DNA of 64,000 bases from Diplonema japonicum (lineage: Eukaryota > Euglenozoa > Diplonemea > Diplonemida > Diplonemidae), in contig OZ025660.1 of the NCBI GenBank assembly GCA_964019335.1, positions 743,504 through 807,503 on the forward strand, in the 5' to 3' direction. The notes beneath the pieces were generated by a model, which saw only the letters and a list, made by a program, of their open reading frames with translations, was not told where the DNA came from and searched no databases. Below are positions 1 through 9,408 of this stretch, piece after piece. Each line of letters begins with the position of its first letter. Position 1 is the first letter of the stretch. The position numbers and the translations under genes were made by a program.

Positions 1-1311
1 GTACGTCATCTTTGCCTCGAAACCTTTTTCGAATGGTGACTTCGTCCTCCTCAGCCCCCCCAGTTTCCAGCCCGGCTTGTTGCTGCCCGCGTAGCTGGCA
101 GGCGACGGTGATGGCGACCGTGTTGTCTTCGGCTTGCCGTACAACTTGTTGAAGGTGTCGCAGCTGGATGTCCGCAGCCCATGCGTGGCAGACCTATAGA
201 TGTTTGGCTGGTAGTTGTAAAGCTGTGCTTCTTCCACTTCGCACTGCTTCTTCGTCGCCATGGCAGCCTGCGTAACTAGATCCTTGCGCACCTTAGCCTC
301 CATCCCGCTGTCGTACAGACGTGAGGCTGCATCTGCAGACGGAGACCTGAGGAGGCGGCCCCGTCGAAGGGGTGACGGGGAAGGCCTTCGTGGGAGAGGA
401 CTGGGGGAAGGTCTTCTTGGAAGGGGGCTAGGGGAAGGGTTTCGCTTAAGCTTCCTTGGGGACTTGTTAATTTTTGAGGCAGGATCTATCTCTACAGGTG
501 AGAACCTGCTGCTCACGGGCCAGCTGGCCCAAGTAGGGAGAGCGTAGCGTGGTGTGTCGACCTTGGTAGTGGTGGTGGCGTGCACGCAGTAGTCGCTGAC
601 GACACGGACGGGGCTGTCGTGCCGGCTTCTGCACGGTGAGGAGTGGTGGCTCTTGCCGCAGGTGCAGTTATCGCTGTTCACTTGTGTGTGCGCGTCGCTT
701 GTCTCGCCGAGGTTCGTGTGCTTGACCTGTGTCTCCGCGTTGATCATGTCTGACTCTGTGATGGTGGCGTCAAGGGGGTCAAGCCAGCTCTGCATAGGGG
801 TGGTGCTTGTGGGAGAGTCCCCGACAGTGCGGGAAAAGAGCAGCCTGCGCACCTCCTCCTGCCCCTCTTCATCCTGCGGAATGGTCTGGTGTGGGGCTGT
901 CTTGAGATCCAGGTAGTCCCTGATGGAGGGTTGCTGTGGTTTCTTGCGCTTGCCCATGGGGGACTTCGACCTCCCACGGAGGGGCGGTGGCGAGGTGCAC
1001 ACACTGGATACAGCCTTCTCGGACTTGTTGTTTACTTCAGCATCCATAGTGTCAGGCCTTCCCTCTGGGTAATGCCGGGTGTAGGTAAAGTTATCCCTGT
1101 GCATCATCGAGTATCTAGGCAGGTACGCCATCTCGTCACTCCCAATGCTGACATCATCCGACGGTGGCGGCGCGTTCAGTAGGTCCGCAAAGCCTATTCC
1201 CTTGCTCTCCTTCTTCTTCCTCTTCGTCACCACCTCCTGCAGCAGCGATACCTTCTTCCTAAGGTCCTGCACATTCTTCCTGCCTTCTGACAACGCAGGT
1301 CCCCATGACAT
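1..1311 (-). CDS. Basic Ser/Pro-rich hypothetical protein, 3' end outside window
   Basis: I do not recognise this protein. One reading frame stays open from an ATG at 1311 to the left edge, 437 codons with no stop, so the C-terminus is missing. The N-terminal 45 residues look helical and basic. The middle holds two Cys-rich spots and many Ser-Pro pairs. Around residues 290-320 there are three imperfect copies of an Arg-Pro-Ser-Pro-Ser-Pro-Leu motif, followed by a Lys/Arg-rich tail with further Ser-Pro-Ser-Pro. Such composition is typical of disordered cytoskeletal or RNA-associated proteins, and SP sites are possible proline-directed kinase targets, but that is inference. No intron is needed to keep the frame. 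The low-complexity sequence could hide one, and the ATG is the first in frame. Confidence 0.65.
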   Translation of the reverse strand, partial: MSWGPALSEGRKNVQDLRKKVSLLQEVVTKRKKKESKGIGFADLLNAPPPSDDVSIGSDEMAYLPRYSMMHRDNFTYTRHYPEGRPDTMDAEVNNKSEKAVSSVCTSPPPLRGRSKSPMGKRKKPQQPSIRDYLDLKTAPHQTIPQDEEGQEEVRRLLFSRTVGDSPTSTTPMQSWLDPLDATITESDMINAETQVKHTNLGETSDAHTQVNSDNCTCGKSHHSSPCRSRHDSPVRVVSDYCVHATTTTKVDTPRYALPTWASWPVSSRFSPVEIDPASKINKSPRKLKRNPSPSPLPRRPSPSPLPRRPSPSPLRRGRLLRSPSADAASRLYDSGMEAKVRKDLVTQAAMATKKQCEVEEAQLYNYQPNIYRSATHGLRTSSCDTFNKLYGKPKTTRSPSPSPASYAGSNKPGWKLGGLRRTKSPFEKGFEAKMTY

Positions 1312-2864
1312 ATACTTTGTAAATAAAAGAGTCTCTGGAAGCAGAGCAGATAAATAAATATGTGGAAGGAAATGTAAAATCGCATCAAGCACATCAACAG
1401 GCTGCAACGAAAGGGCGCAGAAAACGATGTGCAGACATGGCATGGCATGGCATGGAGTTGCTAATTGTAACGCTTACATCGCGTTCACAGGGCGAAGAAG
1501 CCAAGACAGAATTGAAAATGGCAAGCCCGCTTTGATGATATGGCCCTGTCCCTCTTGGTTCATTTGGTTCATTTGATTTCCAGCCTACAGCAGGGGGTTG
1601 GATGCTGCCGAGTTGGACGAGGAACGAAACCCGAAGAACTGGTTTTGACTAAGACGCTTCAAAAAGCTGTTGGAAGAGAGCGACGTAGGCATTTTCTTTT
1701 TCAAATTCATTCACACGGAGGGATGCTAATCAAAAAAGAAGGGGGGGATGAAAAATATGTGTATTGCCCGGTTTCAAATTCTGCGCTGCTGTAGCAGCTT
1801 ACAAAAATATATATAAAAAGAAAATGCTCGGTTTTGGGAGTTTGAGGTTAGGTTTATGGAATGAAATTGATCTCAGCTCTCGGTGTGGAACATGAAGGGG
1901 GTGCTTTGAGATGAATTTGAGAACAAAAAAAAAATCACAAAGAAAAAGACAGAGAAAGGAAGAAAAAAGAAGGGGGGGGGGAAGCGAGGGTGAGATTTTT
2001 TATTGTTTTCTTAGAAAGAAAATGGATGAAAGAAAAAAAAAGAGGGGGGGGGAAAAAACCATAAACAGAATAACAAAACAAAAAATAAGCAAGGAAAAAG
2101 AAAAAAATAGGTCCGTTTTCTTCAGTTTTCAACCCGTGGGGTGTACAGGTGGTCCAAAGGCTGCTGTTTCATATATTTAAGAGAAATGGGTGGTGTTACT
2201 TATACTTAGCTGTTCGAGAAACGGTCAATTATTCAGTATGCTATTGGCAAAGCTACCCGTAGCATAGAAAGGGACGAACTACCGGGGAAAACAAACCAAA
2301 TTTAACAAAAAAAAAAAAAAAGAAACGGTAAGCAAAAAATTTTACCCTATAAACGGTTCCGCCAGAATATCAACTATGCACCCGGGGAATATGCCAAAAG
2401 ATGCCCTCAAGCCAATAGAGGAGGCTGACAACAAAGGGAATAGAGGATGGGGCAATGCAGCTAGCACAGGAACCCCATCACCCTTCGGTCTGTTTACAGT
2501 AGAAGTCCCGGCCTTCAGGGACTTTAATGAACCTTTAATGAAACGATGGAAGAAAAAAAAAGGTATTTTTTGCATACCGTGAATGGTTTTCCCCTCAAAG
2601 AAAAAAAAAAGAAAGAGAAAAAACTAATAATAACAACAGCAAGAATACCGGATTTGTACTTATATTGTTATGTGAAAAGCCCCAAATTGGGCAAAAAATT
2701 CGAAAAAGGTACATAATATTTACAGAACACCATTAAGACAGAACATAAAAATTACAAGAATAAAAAAAAATCCCAGAAAATATCCCTAAAAATAAAAAAT
2801 CCCAAGACAAAAACAAAATACCCCCCAGCCGGGGAGGGGGTGGTATTACCGCAATTCTAGTTCA
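1312..2864. other. Intergenic region, A-rich, no gene seen
   Basis: This 1.55-kb stretch lies between two minus-strand genes. It contains many A and G runs on the plus strand, i.e. pyrimidine runs on the coding strand. The only structured item I see is the palindrome-plus-conserved-block element near 2665-2745, listed separately. Short open frames here have low-complexity translations and I do not support them as genes. Confidence 0.6.
2665..2745 (-). repeat. Conserved 3'-flanking element, copy A
   Basis: The block carries a small palindrome (CCCAAATTGGG on the plus strand) followed by ATTCGAAAAAGGTACATAAT. The same arrangement recurs with substitutions at about 4140-4225, downstream of the next gene. 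Both copies sit 100-200 bp 3' of a minus-strand stop codon, so in the RNA sense they would be in 3' UTRs or intergenic spacers. Origin by local duplication or as an old mobile-element remnant are both possible. Confidence 0.6.
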
Positions 2865-3993
2865 CTATTGCCCAGTCCTGCACGTAAAGCACACCACATA
2901 GTCGCAGGACGGGCAGACCCTCCCGCGGGTGCTCATGTCATGCTCACCAGAGCATTCCGTGCACTCCCACCCTGGTCTCTCCTTTCTAACCTGCTTGAGG
3001 GTTGCGCTGCAGTTGGGGCAGGGCACCCTCGTCACGTTGTTCGTTCGCTGGCTTGGGGTCACCTGGCTTGGTGCCGCTGCTTGGCTTGGGGCTGAGGCTT
3101 CTTGGTCAGGCATTTCTTCTTCTGCTTCTTCGTCAGAAGAAGGCGCATCAGAAATAACCTCTATGTCGATGCCCAGCCTGCTGAACATCTCAGTGATCTC
3201 AATGTCCGGGTCTTCGGGTGCTGGTTCCGGGTCGACTGACAGTCCCAATGGCTCCAATGGGTCAATCTCTATCGGGGGAGCCCCTGCATCTGCATCCAGA
3301 ACTTCCCGAACCAGCTCGACCTCGGAAGGCGGGGCGGAGGGCCAGTCGAGGGCGCAGGAACGTCCTCAGTGGGCGGGGGCACGGATGCAGGCCCGGGTGG
3401 GAGATCGTTAAAAAGGTAAGCGAACCCTGCCCGGATTGTGGTTTCTGTTAGCTTGCGGTAAGCCTCGACACTCCAGGCAAGAATAAAAGGACGCATAATC
3501 TTTGTCCTTTTGTCAACCTCAAGCATTGCTGATTTTGCAATCTGTGAAGGTGTCGGGGCAGCAGGGGAGGCCACGGGGCTGGCAACAGAAGCAACGGGAC
3601 CGGCAACAGAAACCACAGGACCGGCAACAACAGAAGCACCAGGCGCGGCAACAGGACTAACGGGAACAGAAGCCGGACCAACAGCAGTAAGAAGGGCTTC
3701 TCTTCTGTGTCTTTTCCGCTCTTTCTTTATCTGGGCCTTCAGGGCGACCGCGTACCTTGTTTTGAAAATGGAAACCAAAAAGTAGATCTTGTATACCACT
3801 TGGAATACGCTGATCGCATATGCGACTTAATAGGCCATGGGCTGATATGTCCATGGGCTGGAGTTCGGCCGTCCACCCCGGCTCTATAAAAAGGTGTATA
3901 AACCTCAAGGGGGCTGCGCAAACCTCTTGTCCCCATGCCCCACAAGAGAGACCCGTTTCGCACCGCGACAGTCAAGAAGCCATGGAGCGACAT
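2865..3993 (-). CDS. C-terminal zinc-ribbon protein with one intron and a probable frameshift
   Basis: The model starts at the ATG at 3993. A 41-nt GT-AG intron at 3756-3796 joins a 65-codon first exon to a Lys/Arg-rich helix and then Ala/Pro/Val-rich low complexity. The 3' part is acidic and ends in a Cys-rich module of about 50 residues (CPNC, CTEC and CPSC pairs, then a CFTC pair), typical of a zinc ribbon or treble-clef fold. Between about 3300 and 3425 the frame changes. The upstream frame runs to a stop at 3269, while the downstream frame has a TGA near 3356 and no ATG of its own. A one-base indel in a C-rich stretch near 3325-3345 would join them; no convincing intron does. The N-terminus could be a mitochondrial targeting sequence, which is speculative. 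Family unknown. Confidence 0.5.
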
Positions 3994-4328
3994 GTTTTAT
4001 TCAGAGAATAGGGTTGGATTTTTTTAAATGATTATTTATGTTGGAACCGCTTAAGGTGGTAAATAAGTAGGAAAACGTGACTTTGATTTTAGTGGGGCCT
4101 GTCCTGGGGGATCAGGCCAAAAATAATAAAAATAGTTTTTTGTATTGTTCTGTAAAAAGTCCCAAGTTGGGTCCAAAATTCGAAAAAGGTACATAATTTA
4201 TACAGTACACTAAATCCCCAGACCATTATTAAAGCTGAACAATATAAATACAAATCCGGTATATAAAAAAAAGAGAAAAAAAAAAAGTTGGTTAAAAATA
4301 AATTATAAAATAAAAAAAAACTTCTCCG
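3994..4328. other. Short intergenic spacer
   Basis: No gene is seen. The stretch is AT-rich and includes copy B of the palindromic 3'-flanking element. Confidence 0.6.
4140..4225 (-). repeat. Conserved 3'-flanking element, copy B
   Basis: The palindrome is CCCAAGTTGGG here, followed by ATTCGAAAAAGGTACATAAT and a shared TACAG-ACAC tail. It matches copy A at about 2665-2745 in order and spacing. It lies about 100-190 bp downstream of the RING-finger gene stop at 4329. Confidence 0.6.
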
Positions 4329-5237
4329 TTACTCGAGGGAGTCCCAGCGTATAGAAACATCCTTGGCTTGTAAATCATCAATGAGCTTCTTTGCCGCCAT
4401 GCCTATTCTGAAAGTGATAAGGTCACCAGCTTCGACTTCAGTGTGGTGGGTGATGGTCGCAGACACACAATCACCCTTTTTCACCCTGCGAGGAAAGAGA
4501 GAGTAAGAAGCAAGCAGCGCATTCAGCTGTATGCCCAGACCGTGGTACCTTTCGTGGGCCTCGATCCAACCATCCCTTGCTCTCGCCACCACCGAGATGC
4601 TCACTGATACCACCCCAGGGCGCAAGACCCTTATGTCATCATCAACGAATTCAAAAGTCAGCGCGTTCCGGTGGGTGATGCACAACTCCTGCTTCAAAGG
4701 CAGGTCCACGACATCCTCGCTCCTGTTAGCCCTCTCAACGTCGATGGTTGTGTTCAGCACCGCGTGGCGCGTCTTCTTCGGTTTGAACTCACACCCCTTT
4801 GCATGCCCATCCAATTTGTTTTTTTGCATTTTCATCGTGCACCCAAATCTACCATTCGGGCATGGCACGGGTGAGTACGGACACACCTTTGTGTGCGCAT
4901 CCCACGAATCCCGCAACATCTCTGCCTCGCAGTCCCCTTGTATGCACCGTATCTTCTGCTTCCCCACCATGTTCTTTATCAGCCTCGAGGCCGCTTCCAC
5001 CTTCGGGTCTTTTGTCCTGCATATCGGGCAGGTTTTCTTCGACTTGAAAGCTCGCGTTATGCAGTCGCTGCAAAAATAATGGTCGCAGGCCGTCTGCACG
5101 GGGTTCGTCAGCAGGTCGTTGCAGACGGCGCACAGCAGGTCCTCCGGCACATCGATCACCTCGTAGCCCACTTCATCTATTGCAGCACAGTCTTTATATC
5201 TGTTCTCGCTCCCCATCAACCACTGTGGTGACTGCAT
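4329..5237 (-). CDS. RING finger / TRAF-type zinc finger protein, probable E3 ubiquitin ligase
   Basis: This is an intact 302-residue intronless frame with its own ATG. Residues 36-74 form a C3HC4 RING: C-x2-C, then CDHYFCSDC and CPIC. It is followed at about 98-150 by TRAF-type zinc-finger spacing (C, C, H, C, then CPNGRFGC and H, C). This pairing is typical of TRAF-like and PDZRN/RNF41-like E3 ligases, which transfer ubiquitin from an E2 to a bound substrate. The C-terminal 130 residues are beta-rich and resemble the TNF/C1q-like or MATH-like tails of such proteins, but I cannot assign the fold. The substrate is unknown. Confidence 0.85.
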   Translation of the reverse strand: MQSPQWLMGSENRYKDCAAIDEVGYEVIDVPEDLLCAVCNDLLTNPVQTACDHYFCSDCITRAFKSKKTCPICRTKDPKVEAASRLIKNMVGKQKIRCIQGDCEAEMLRDSWDAHTKVCPYSPVPCPNGRFGCTMKMQKNKLDGHAKGCEFKPKKTRHAVLNTTIDVERANRSEDVVDLPLKQELCITHRNALTFEFVDDDIRVLRPGVVSVSISVVARARDGWIEAHERYHGLGIQLNALLASYSLFPRRVKKGDCVSATITHHTEVEAGDLITFRIGMAAKKLIDDLQAKDVSIRWDSLE

Positions 5238-5288
5238 TGGAGTATGTTTAAACTAAAAAATACAACATGTGAAAACGAAAATGTACAT

Positions 5289-5813
5289 CTACAGTCTTCT
5301 GGGTGGCGTCATCATCGTGACCTGTAGTGTTGCGTTGTGTAGTGTAAGTAAATCAAGGTATACCCCCGCTGAAGTGGGCACTGCAACATGTGACAGGTAC
5401 TTGGCCTCGTCGCCCTTCGAGACTGTTGTGCTGTTCTTGATGATGTCTGCGAGATGCCCCGACGACAAGAGAGTGGTCTCACGCACAGGACTAGCAAGCC
5501 CTGCAGGCGACGTTGCAGGAAGGGAGCTAGGTGGCAGTGGTGACGGCGACACCGCGTGCCCTGCATACCCCGCATACCCTGCTATTGTACCTTCAGTTCT
5601 CTTCTTGTTGACCAGCAGCATCACTACCTCCTGCAGCTTCGACTGCTTCTCCTGTAAATTCTTCATTTGCATATTGATCTCATCCAGTCCATTCACCACC
5701 TCCTTTAGTAGGTTCTGTTCCTTTTCTCTCTCTCGCTCTTCCTGCATCCTATGCACTTCTTCCATCCTTTCTTCTCTCAGTCTCGCAAGCTCTTTATCGA
5801 TGTGCGCATCCAT
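5289..5813 (-). CDS. Small coiled-coil protein
   Basis: I do not recognise this 174-residue protein. It starts with an ATG at 5813. Residues 1-75 are strongly charged (E/R/K with heptad-spaced Leu and Met) and are predicted to form a long coiled coil. The rest is Gly/Ala/Pro-rich and then hydrophobic. Near the 3' end a stretch beginning GTATAC and ending CTACAG, 42 nt long and stop-free, could be an intron; the last ten or so residues are therefore uncertain. The gene lies 140 bp upstream of PRORP's 3' end and in the same orientation. Confidence 0.6.
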   Translation of the reverse strand: MDAHIDKELARLREERMEEVHRMQEEREREKEQNLLKEVVNGLDEINMQMKNLQEKQSKLQEVVMLLVNKKRTEGTIAGYAGYAGHAVSPSPLPPSSLPATSPAGLASPVRETTLLSSGHLADIIKNSTTVSKGDEAKYLSHVAVPTSAGVYLDLLTLHNATLQVTMMTPPRRL

Positions 5814-5954
5814 GTTGTTCCCCCACCCTCATCAAACCTGTGTGTCTTGATAGCCACGCACAAAGCCACAACACTACTGACATGATGTCTTACATGACAT
5901 GAACCCAAGAAGCTTAGTATACAACAGGCAGCCATAGGCTAGTGATGGGCCTTC

Positions 5955-7634
5955 TTACTTCTTCTCTTGCACAGCGGCTATCCATGTGAGGGGCGTGCCT
6001 GAGAAAGGGATGTGCCAAGTGCTTTTAGTGGTGTCTTGCTGCCCTCGAAGGGTGTAGGGGAGGGGTGGCACGATGGTTGCTTTTCTGTAGATTGAGGGTT
6101 TCGTGGGGCCAACCCAGAAGTCCTCGTCCGTAGGTGTCGTCTCATGCAGGCGGAACTTGGTGAGGTGTCGCTCGCGCCACACAACAAGGGAAGGGTGCTG
6201 CTTCATGCGCCAGTAGTGGTCGCGGAAGATGTCGTTCGTGATAAGCTGCACACCGCAGACACCCCGCAACATCATCTCCACTGCGACGTACATCGCCACC
6301 CAGTCGTCGTTCACATAGTGTGGTGACTCGAGTAGCAAGCTCTTTCTCTCCCAGCGCTCCCTGTACTGTTCCCCCGTCGTCAGCACCTTGTCACCTTTCA
6401 CCACTGCTTCTACTTCTGGCTCCTCTTCTTCTGTCACTTCTGGTTCCTCTTCTTCGTATTCTTCATCCCCACCCATCTGCTCCAGCAGCTGCTCCTCAAA
6501 AGCAGTCAGTTTCTTTTTCTCTCCGATTTGGGGCAGTTTTGGTTTCCTCTTCTTCTTCTTAATGGCGAGATCCGTCTCCGGTCTCAGCCAGTGTCCACGC
6601 AGCACAACAAGAGGCTTGTCGCAGACATCGACCACAGCGTCGATCTGCTGGTGTGAAAAGCAGCCGTTCTCACAGTTCTGCAGTGTGTGCCCCACGTTGG
6701 CGGCATCGATGATGTGCTTGTACTCCTGTTTCGTGTCCTGCAGCCACGCGCGGAAGGACTGCCACTCTTGGATGATCTCGTCCGACGCGTTATCGATGGC
6801 CAGCTTCTCGATGAGTTCCCTGAGTTCCAGCAGGTCGTTCTTGCTCAGGGCCGAGGGTTTGAGAAGTGAGCCAGACTCCGCGCACTCTCCCTTTTCATTG
6901 ACTTCAACAGCGTCCAATGTGTTGTACCCACATGACCTCAGGATGTACAGCAGGGCGGGCTTGGGGTCTAAGTAGTTGGGGTTTTGCCTCATGATGGGTA
7001 CTGTGGAGAAGAGCTCGTTGAGTATGTCATCAGCAGCGATCTTCTTCTCTTCTGCACTGAGGGTTTTGGAATTGGCGACAGCGGTACCCCAGTGCAGACA
7101 CGTGTCCTGCCACTGCATAACTTCCATGTCCGTGAGAGGGCCTGCCCGCTTCATAGGCAAGATTTCGTCTTTGAACACCTGCTCAGCAGTAACATGGTCG
7201 CCCGTCACGCCGCATGCCGATAGGATGGGTGTGATGGAACGGAAGCGTGGTGTGTTGCGCTTCACAGCAGGGTCCTGCTTCTTGGGAATCCTTTGGAGGT
7301 ATTCCTGAGCGAGGCTCGTCTTCCCTGCCTTCGCTGAGAGACGTATCATCAACGACATGAGTGCCTCCTTAGGCTTGCCACCGCTCATCGCCACACCTTC
7401 CTGGTACACTTCATCGACAACAGCAAAGTACGCCTCAGATGTGTCGCACTTGTCGATGGCTGCTAAGACTTGCGTGCACACACCCTCCGGCATCTTCAGT
7501 GCACAGTCCCTCCACTTCCTGAATACGTCGATCATCCCCTGCACATTCCCCTCCCGCTGAGCTTCCAACAGGCTCTGAGAGATTTCAGACGTTAGTGCAG
7601 GTGCCTTCTTCCTCTTCTTCGTTTGAGGGTCCAT
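5955..7634 (-). CDS. PRORP: Protein-only RNase P (PRORP)
   Basis: PRORP removes the 5' leader of precursor tRNAs without an RNA subunit. The 559-residue frame has an N-terminal helical PPR-like region (about 20-235) and a C-terminal NYN/PIN-like metallonuclease. The catalytic aspartates are visible: D310 in IIDAANVG, D443-D444 in VNDDW and D468 in ITNDIFRDH. The closing TWHIP motif (H541) is the family hallmark. The structural zinc site looks degraded: only C251 of the usual C-x2-C remains (second position S254), and the usual C-terminal Cys is absent. A charged insert of about 65 residues (360-425) interrupts the nuclease domain. There is no clear organellar presequence, and the Lys/Arg-rich start (TKKRKK) suggests a nuclear form, as known for one of two trypanosome PRORPs. 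Confidence 0.93.
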   Translation of the reverse strand: MDPQTKKRKKAPALTSEISQSLLEAQREGNVQGMIDVFRKWRDCALKMPEGVCTQVLAAIDKCDTSEAYFAVVDEVYQEGVAMSGGKPKEALMSLMIRLSAKAGKTSLAQEYLQRIPKKQDPAVKRNTPRFRSITPILSACGVTGDHVTAEQVFKDEILPMKRAGPLTDMEVMQWQDTCLHWGTAVANSKTLSAEEKKIAADDILNELFSTVPIMRQNPNYLDPKPALLYILRSCGYNTLDAVEVNEKGECAESGSLLKPSALSKNDLLELRELIEKLAIDNASDEIIQEWQSFRAWLQDTKQEYKHIIDAANVGHTLQNCENGCFSHQQIDAVVDVCDKPLVVLRGHWLRPETDLAIKKKKRKPKLPQIGEKKKLTAFEEQLLEQMGGDEEYEEEEPEVTEEEEPEVEAVVKGDKVLTTGEQYRERWERKSLLLESPHYVNDDWVAMYVAVEMMLRGVCGVQLITNDIFRDHYWRMKQHPSLVVWRERHLTKFRLHETTPTDEDFWVGPTKPSIYRKATIVPPLPYTLRGQQDTTKSTWHIPFSGTPLTWIAAVQEKK

Positions 7635-7804
7635 GTTTTCTGTGTTGACTTAAGTAAATAATAAGTATTTTGCAATCCAACTACGTAACTGACACCTTTT
7701 AGCGAGTTCACTCGCAGCGAGAAGTGACTTATACCACGTGTCACCTGGGTCGCTACAGTGATGCGAAGCAGCGGTCCGCAGGTAGCGTTCACATCAAGTG
7801 TGGA

Positions 7805-9259
7805 TCACAGAGGTGTGTAGTGGGAAAGTAAAGTGGTGCAAGTGGTGTGCTTGGGTAGAGCATTCCGGTAATGGGGCTTCGCGCGGCCCCTGATAATAAT
7901 CCACTGGTTGAACTGCGGCTGCACGTTGATAGAGTCGTTGTACAACACGGTGCCTTCCTCATAGCGGCCGACCCACTCAGAGTTGATGACCCATGGCGTG
8001 ACTTGTACGAACAGCGGGCAGCTTGAAACATGAGGATATGCTGCAATGAGGGTTGTCAGCGTGAACTCACAAGCGTTCCTATCGGTGTGCGGCTTCAGCA
8101 CATCACCTTCAATGTACCCTGCTTGGTACCCATATGTGGGCTGCACATTGATGTTTGTTAATTTCTCTACAAAGCGCTTCACGTGTACGTTGATGTAGGA
8201 GTTCAGGGGGTCGGACAAGGACTCGTGTGTCGCAGCGCCCCTGTAACCCCGACCGTTCCACCCCAGCATGTTCTCATCTACAAGAAACCTATATAGTCTC
8301 GCCACCACCGCAAAGCAGTACGGCGGGAGCGCGTTGTTGATGGCTATATGCCAGTCGCGGGCGAACCTGTGCGCATCGGCATAGGTTACTTTGGGAAAGC
8401 CCCCCAAGTATGGCATGTACTCATAGTACATGTGGAACCGTACCAATGCTCTTCTTGTGAAATAGTCAGCAGGTTTCGACACTGGGCTCAGCACACTGTT
8501 CATGTACTTCCTCTCCTGGTGGATATGCTCGGTAACAAGAAACGGCGAGAGCACAGCGGCCTTCTTATAGAAGTTCTGGGACGCGCTGTCCGAGCAGTTG
8601 CAGACGACTTCTTGGAACATAGCCCGCCACCACCAGTACTTTGCATTGGAGTCGACATATGGCATAATTTTGTTCAGTGTAAGGCCTACTTCGTCTATCA
8701 ACTGTGCTGAGACTGCAGGCGGGGTCTCCAAGGCGACGGCTTCAGCAAAGAGGATCATGATGAGGTTTAACTGAGGTGCTACACAGGTGTAGTCGAGGAT
8801 GGCAGAGTCCCTAAAGGCGGCTTGGGCTGAAGTCATAACCGGGGGGAAGACCTTGTCTTCCAAGGCCACCCTAACTAGTCGTACACCTTCCTCGTTGGCA
8901 CGTGTTGCTGCTTCGACGTTGCACGGCTGCAGTCTTTCTCTATCTAAGTACGGTTGCGAGTACGTCTGCGGCTGCCATCCTTTCTTCTTCGCCACAAGGC
9001 TCGCCACGTCGGCCATGCCTTTAACGTGTTCATGGTACTTCCTCTTCACGAGCTCTTCTTCTGTCTCCATCTCCACAACCAGCTCCTCTTCCTCGCGTGC
9101 CCTCCGAAGCATATGAGGTTTCAGTAAATTCCTCCGCTCCTTCATCGCGGTAGATATGCAGTTGTTGTGATACTTGAAGTACTGCATGGTCCCTATTAAC
9201 CAGAGGATCATCAACATAACGCTGCAGGTTACCAGCAGATGGGAACGTGCCATCTTCAT
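7805..9259 (-). CDS. Type II membrane protein with 2OG-Fe(II) oxygenase-like domain
   Basis: The 484-residue protein starts with a signal anchor (residues 7-24), followed by a charged stem. That is the layout of a Golgi or ER lumenal type II enzyme. The C-terminal 100 residues carry the double-stranded beta-helix iron signature: H391-x-D393 in KPHTDRNACEFTL, and a distal H463 in GRAKPHYRNAL followed by TTLLSHY. Members of this family couple 2-oxoglutarate decarboxylation to hydroxylation of proteins or small molecules. The Cys-containing central region (VCNCSDS) and the WWW motif may be substrate-specific. The substrate cannot be told from sequence. No intron is needed. Confidence 0.75.
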   Translation of the reverse strand: MKMARSHLLVTCSVMLMILWLIGTMQYFKYHNNCISTAMKERRNLLKPHMLRRAREEEELVVEMETEEELVKRKYHEHVKGMADVASLVAKKKGWQPQTYSQPYLDRERLQPCNVEAATRANEEGVRLVRVALEDKVFPPVMTSAQAAFRDSAILDYTCVAPQLNLIMILFAEAVALETPPAVSAQLIDEVGLTLNKIMPYVDSNAKYWWWRAMFQEVVCNCSDSASQNFYKKAAVLSPFLVTEHIHQERKYMNSVLSPVSKPADYFTRRALVRFHMYYEYMPYLGGFPKVTYADAHRFARDWHIAINNALPPYCFAVVARLYRFLVDENMLGWNGRGYRGAATHESLSDPLNSYINVHVKRFVEKLTNINVQPTYGYQAGYIEGDVLKPHTDRNACEFTLTTLIAAYPHVSSCPLFVQVTPWVINSEWVGRYEEGTVLYNDSINVQPQFNQWIIIRGRAKPHYRNALPKHTTCTTLLSHYTPL

Positions 9260-9408
9260 GTTGTGGCTTTAAGAATGTTGAAGAACAACAGTAATTATCG
9301 CAGCACAATACAGCAAGCAGAAACAGAAACTAAGGTGGTCCCACTCTTCTTCTGCGCTGTTTCTCGACAAGACATTAATAATAACCACTCTGGGAAACGT
9401 TGTGCTGG

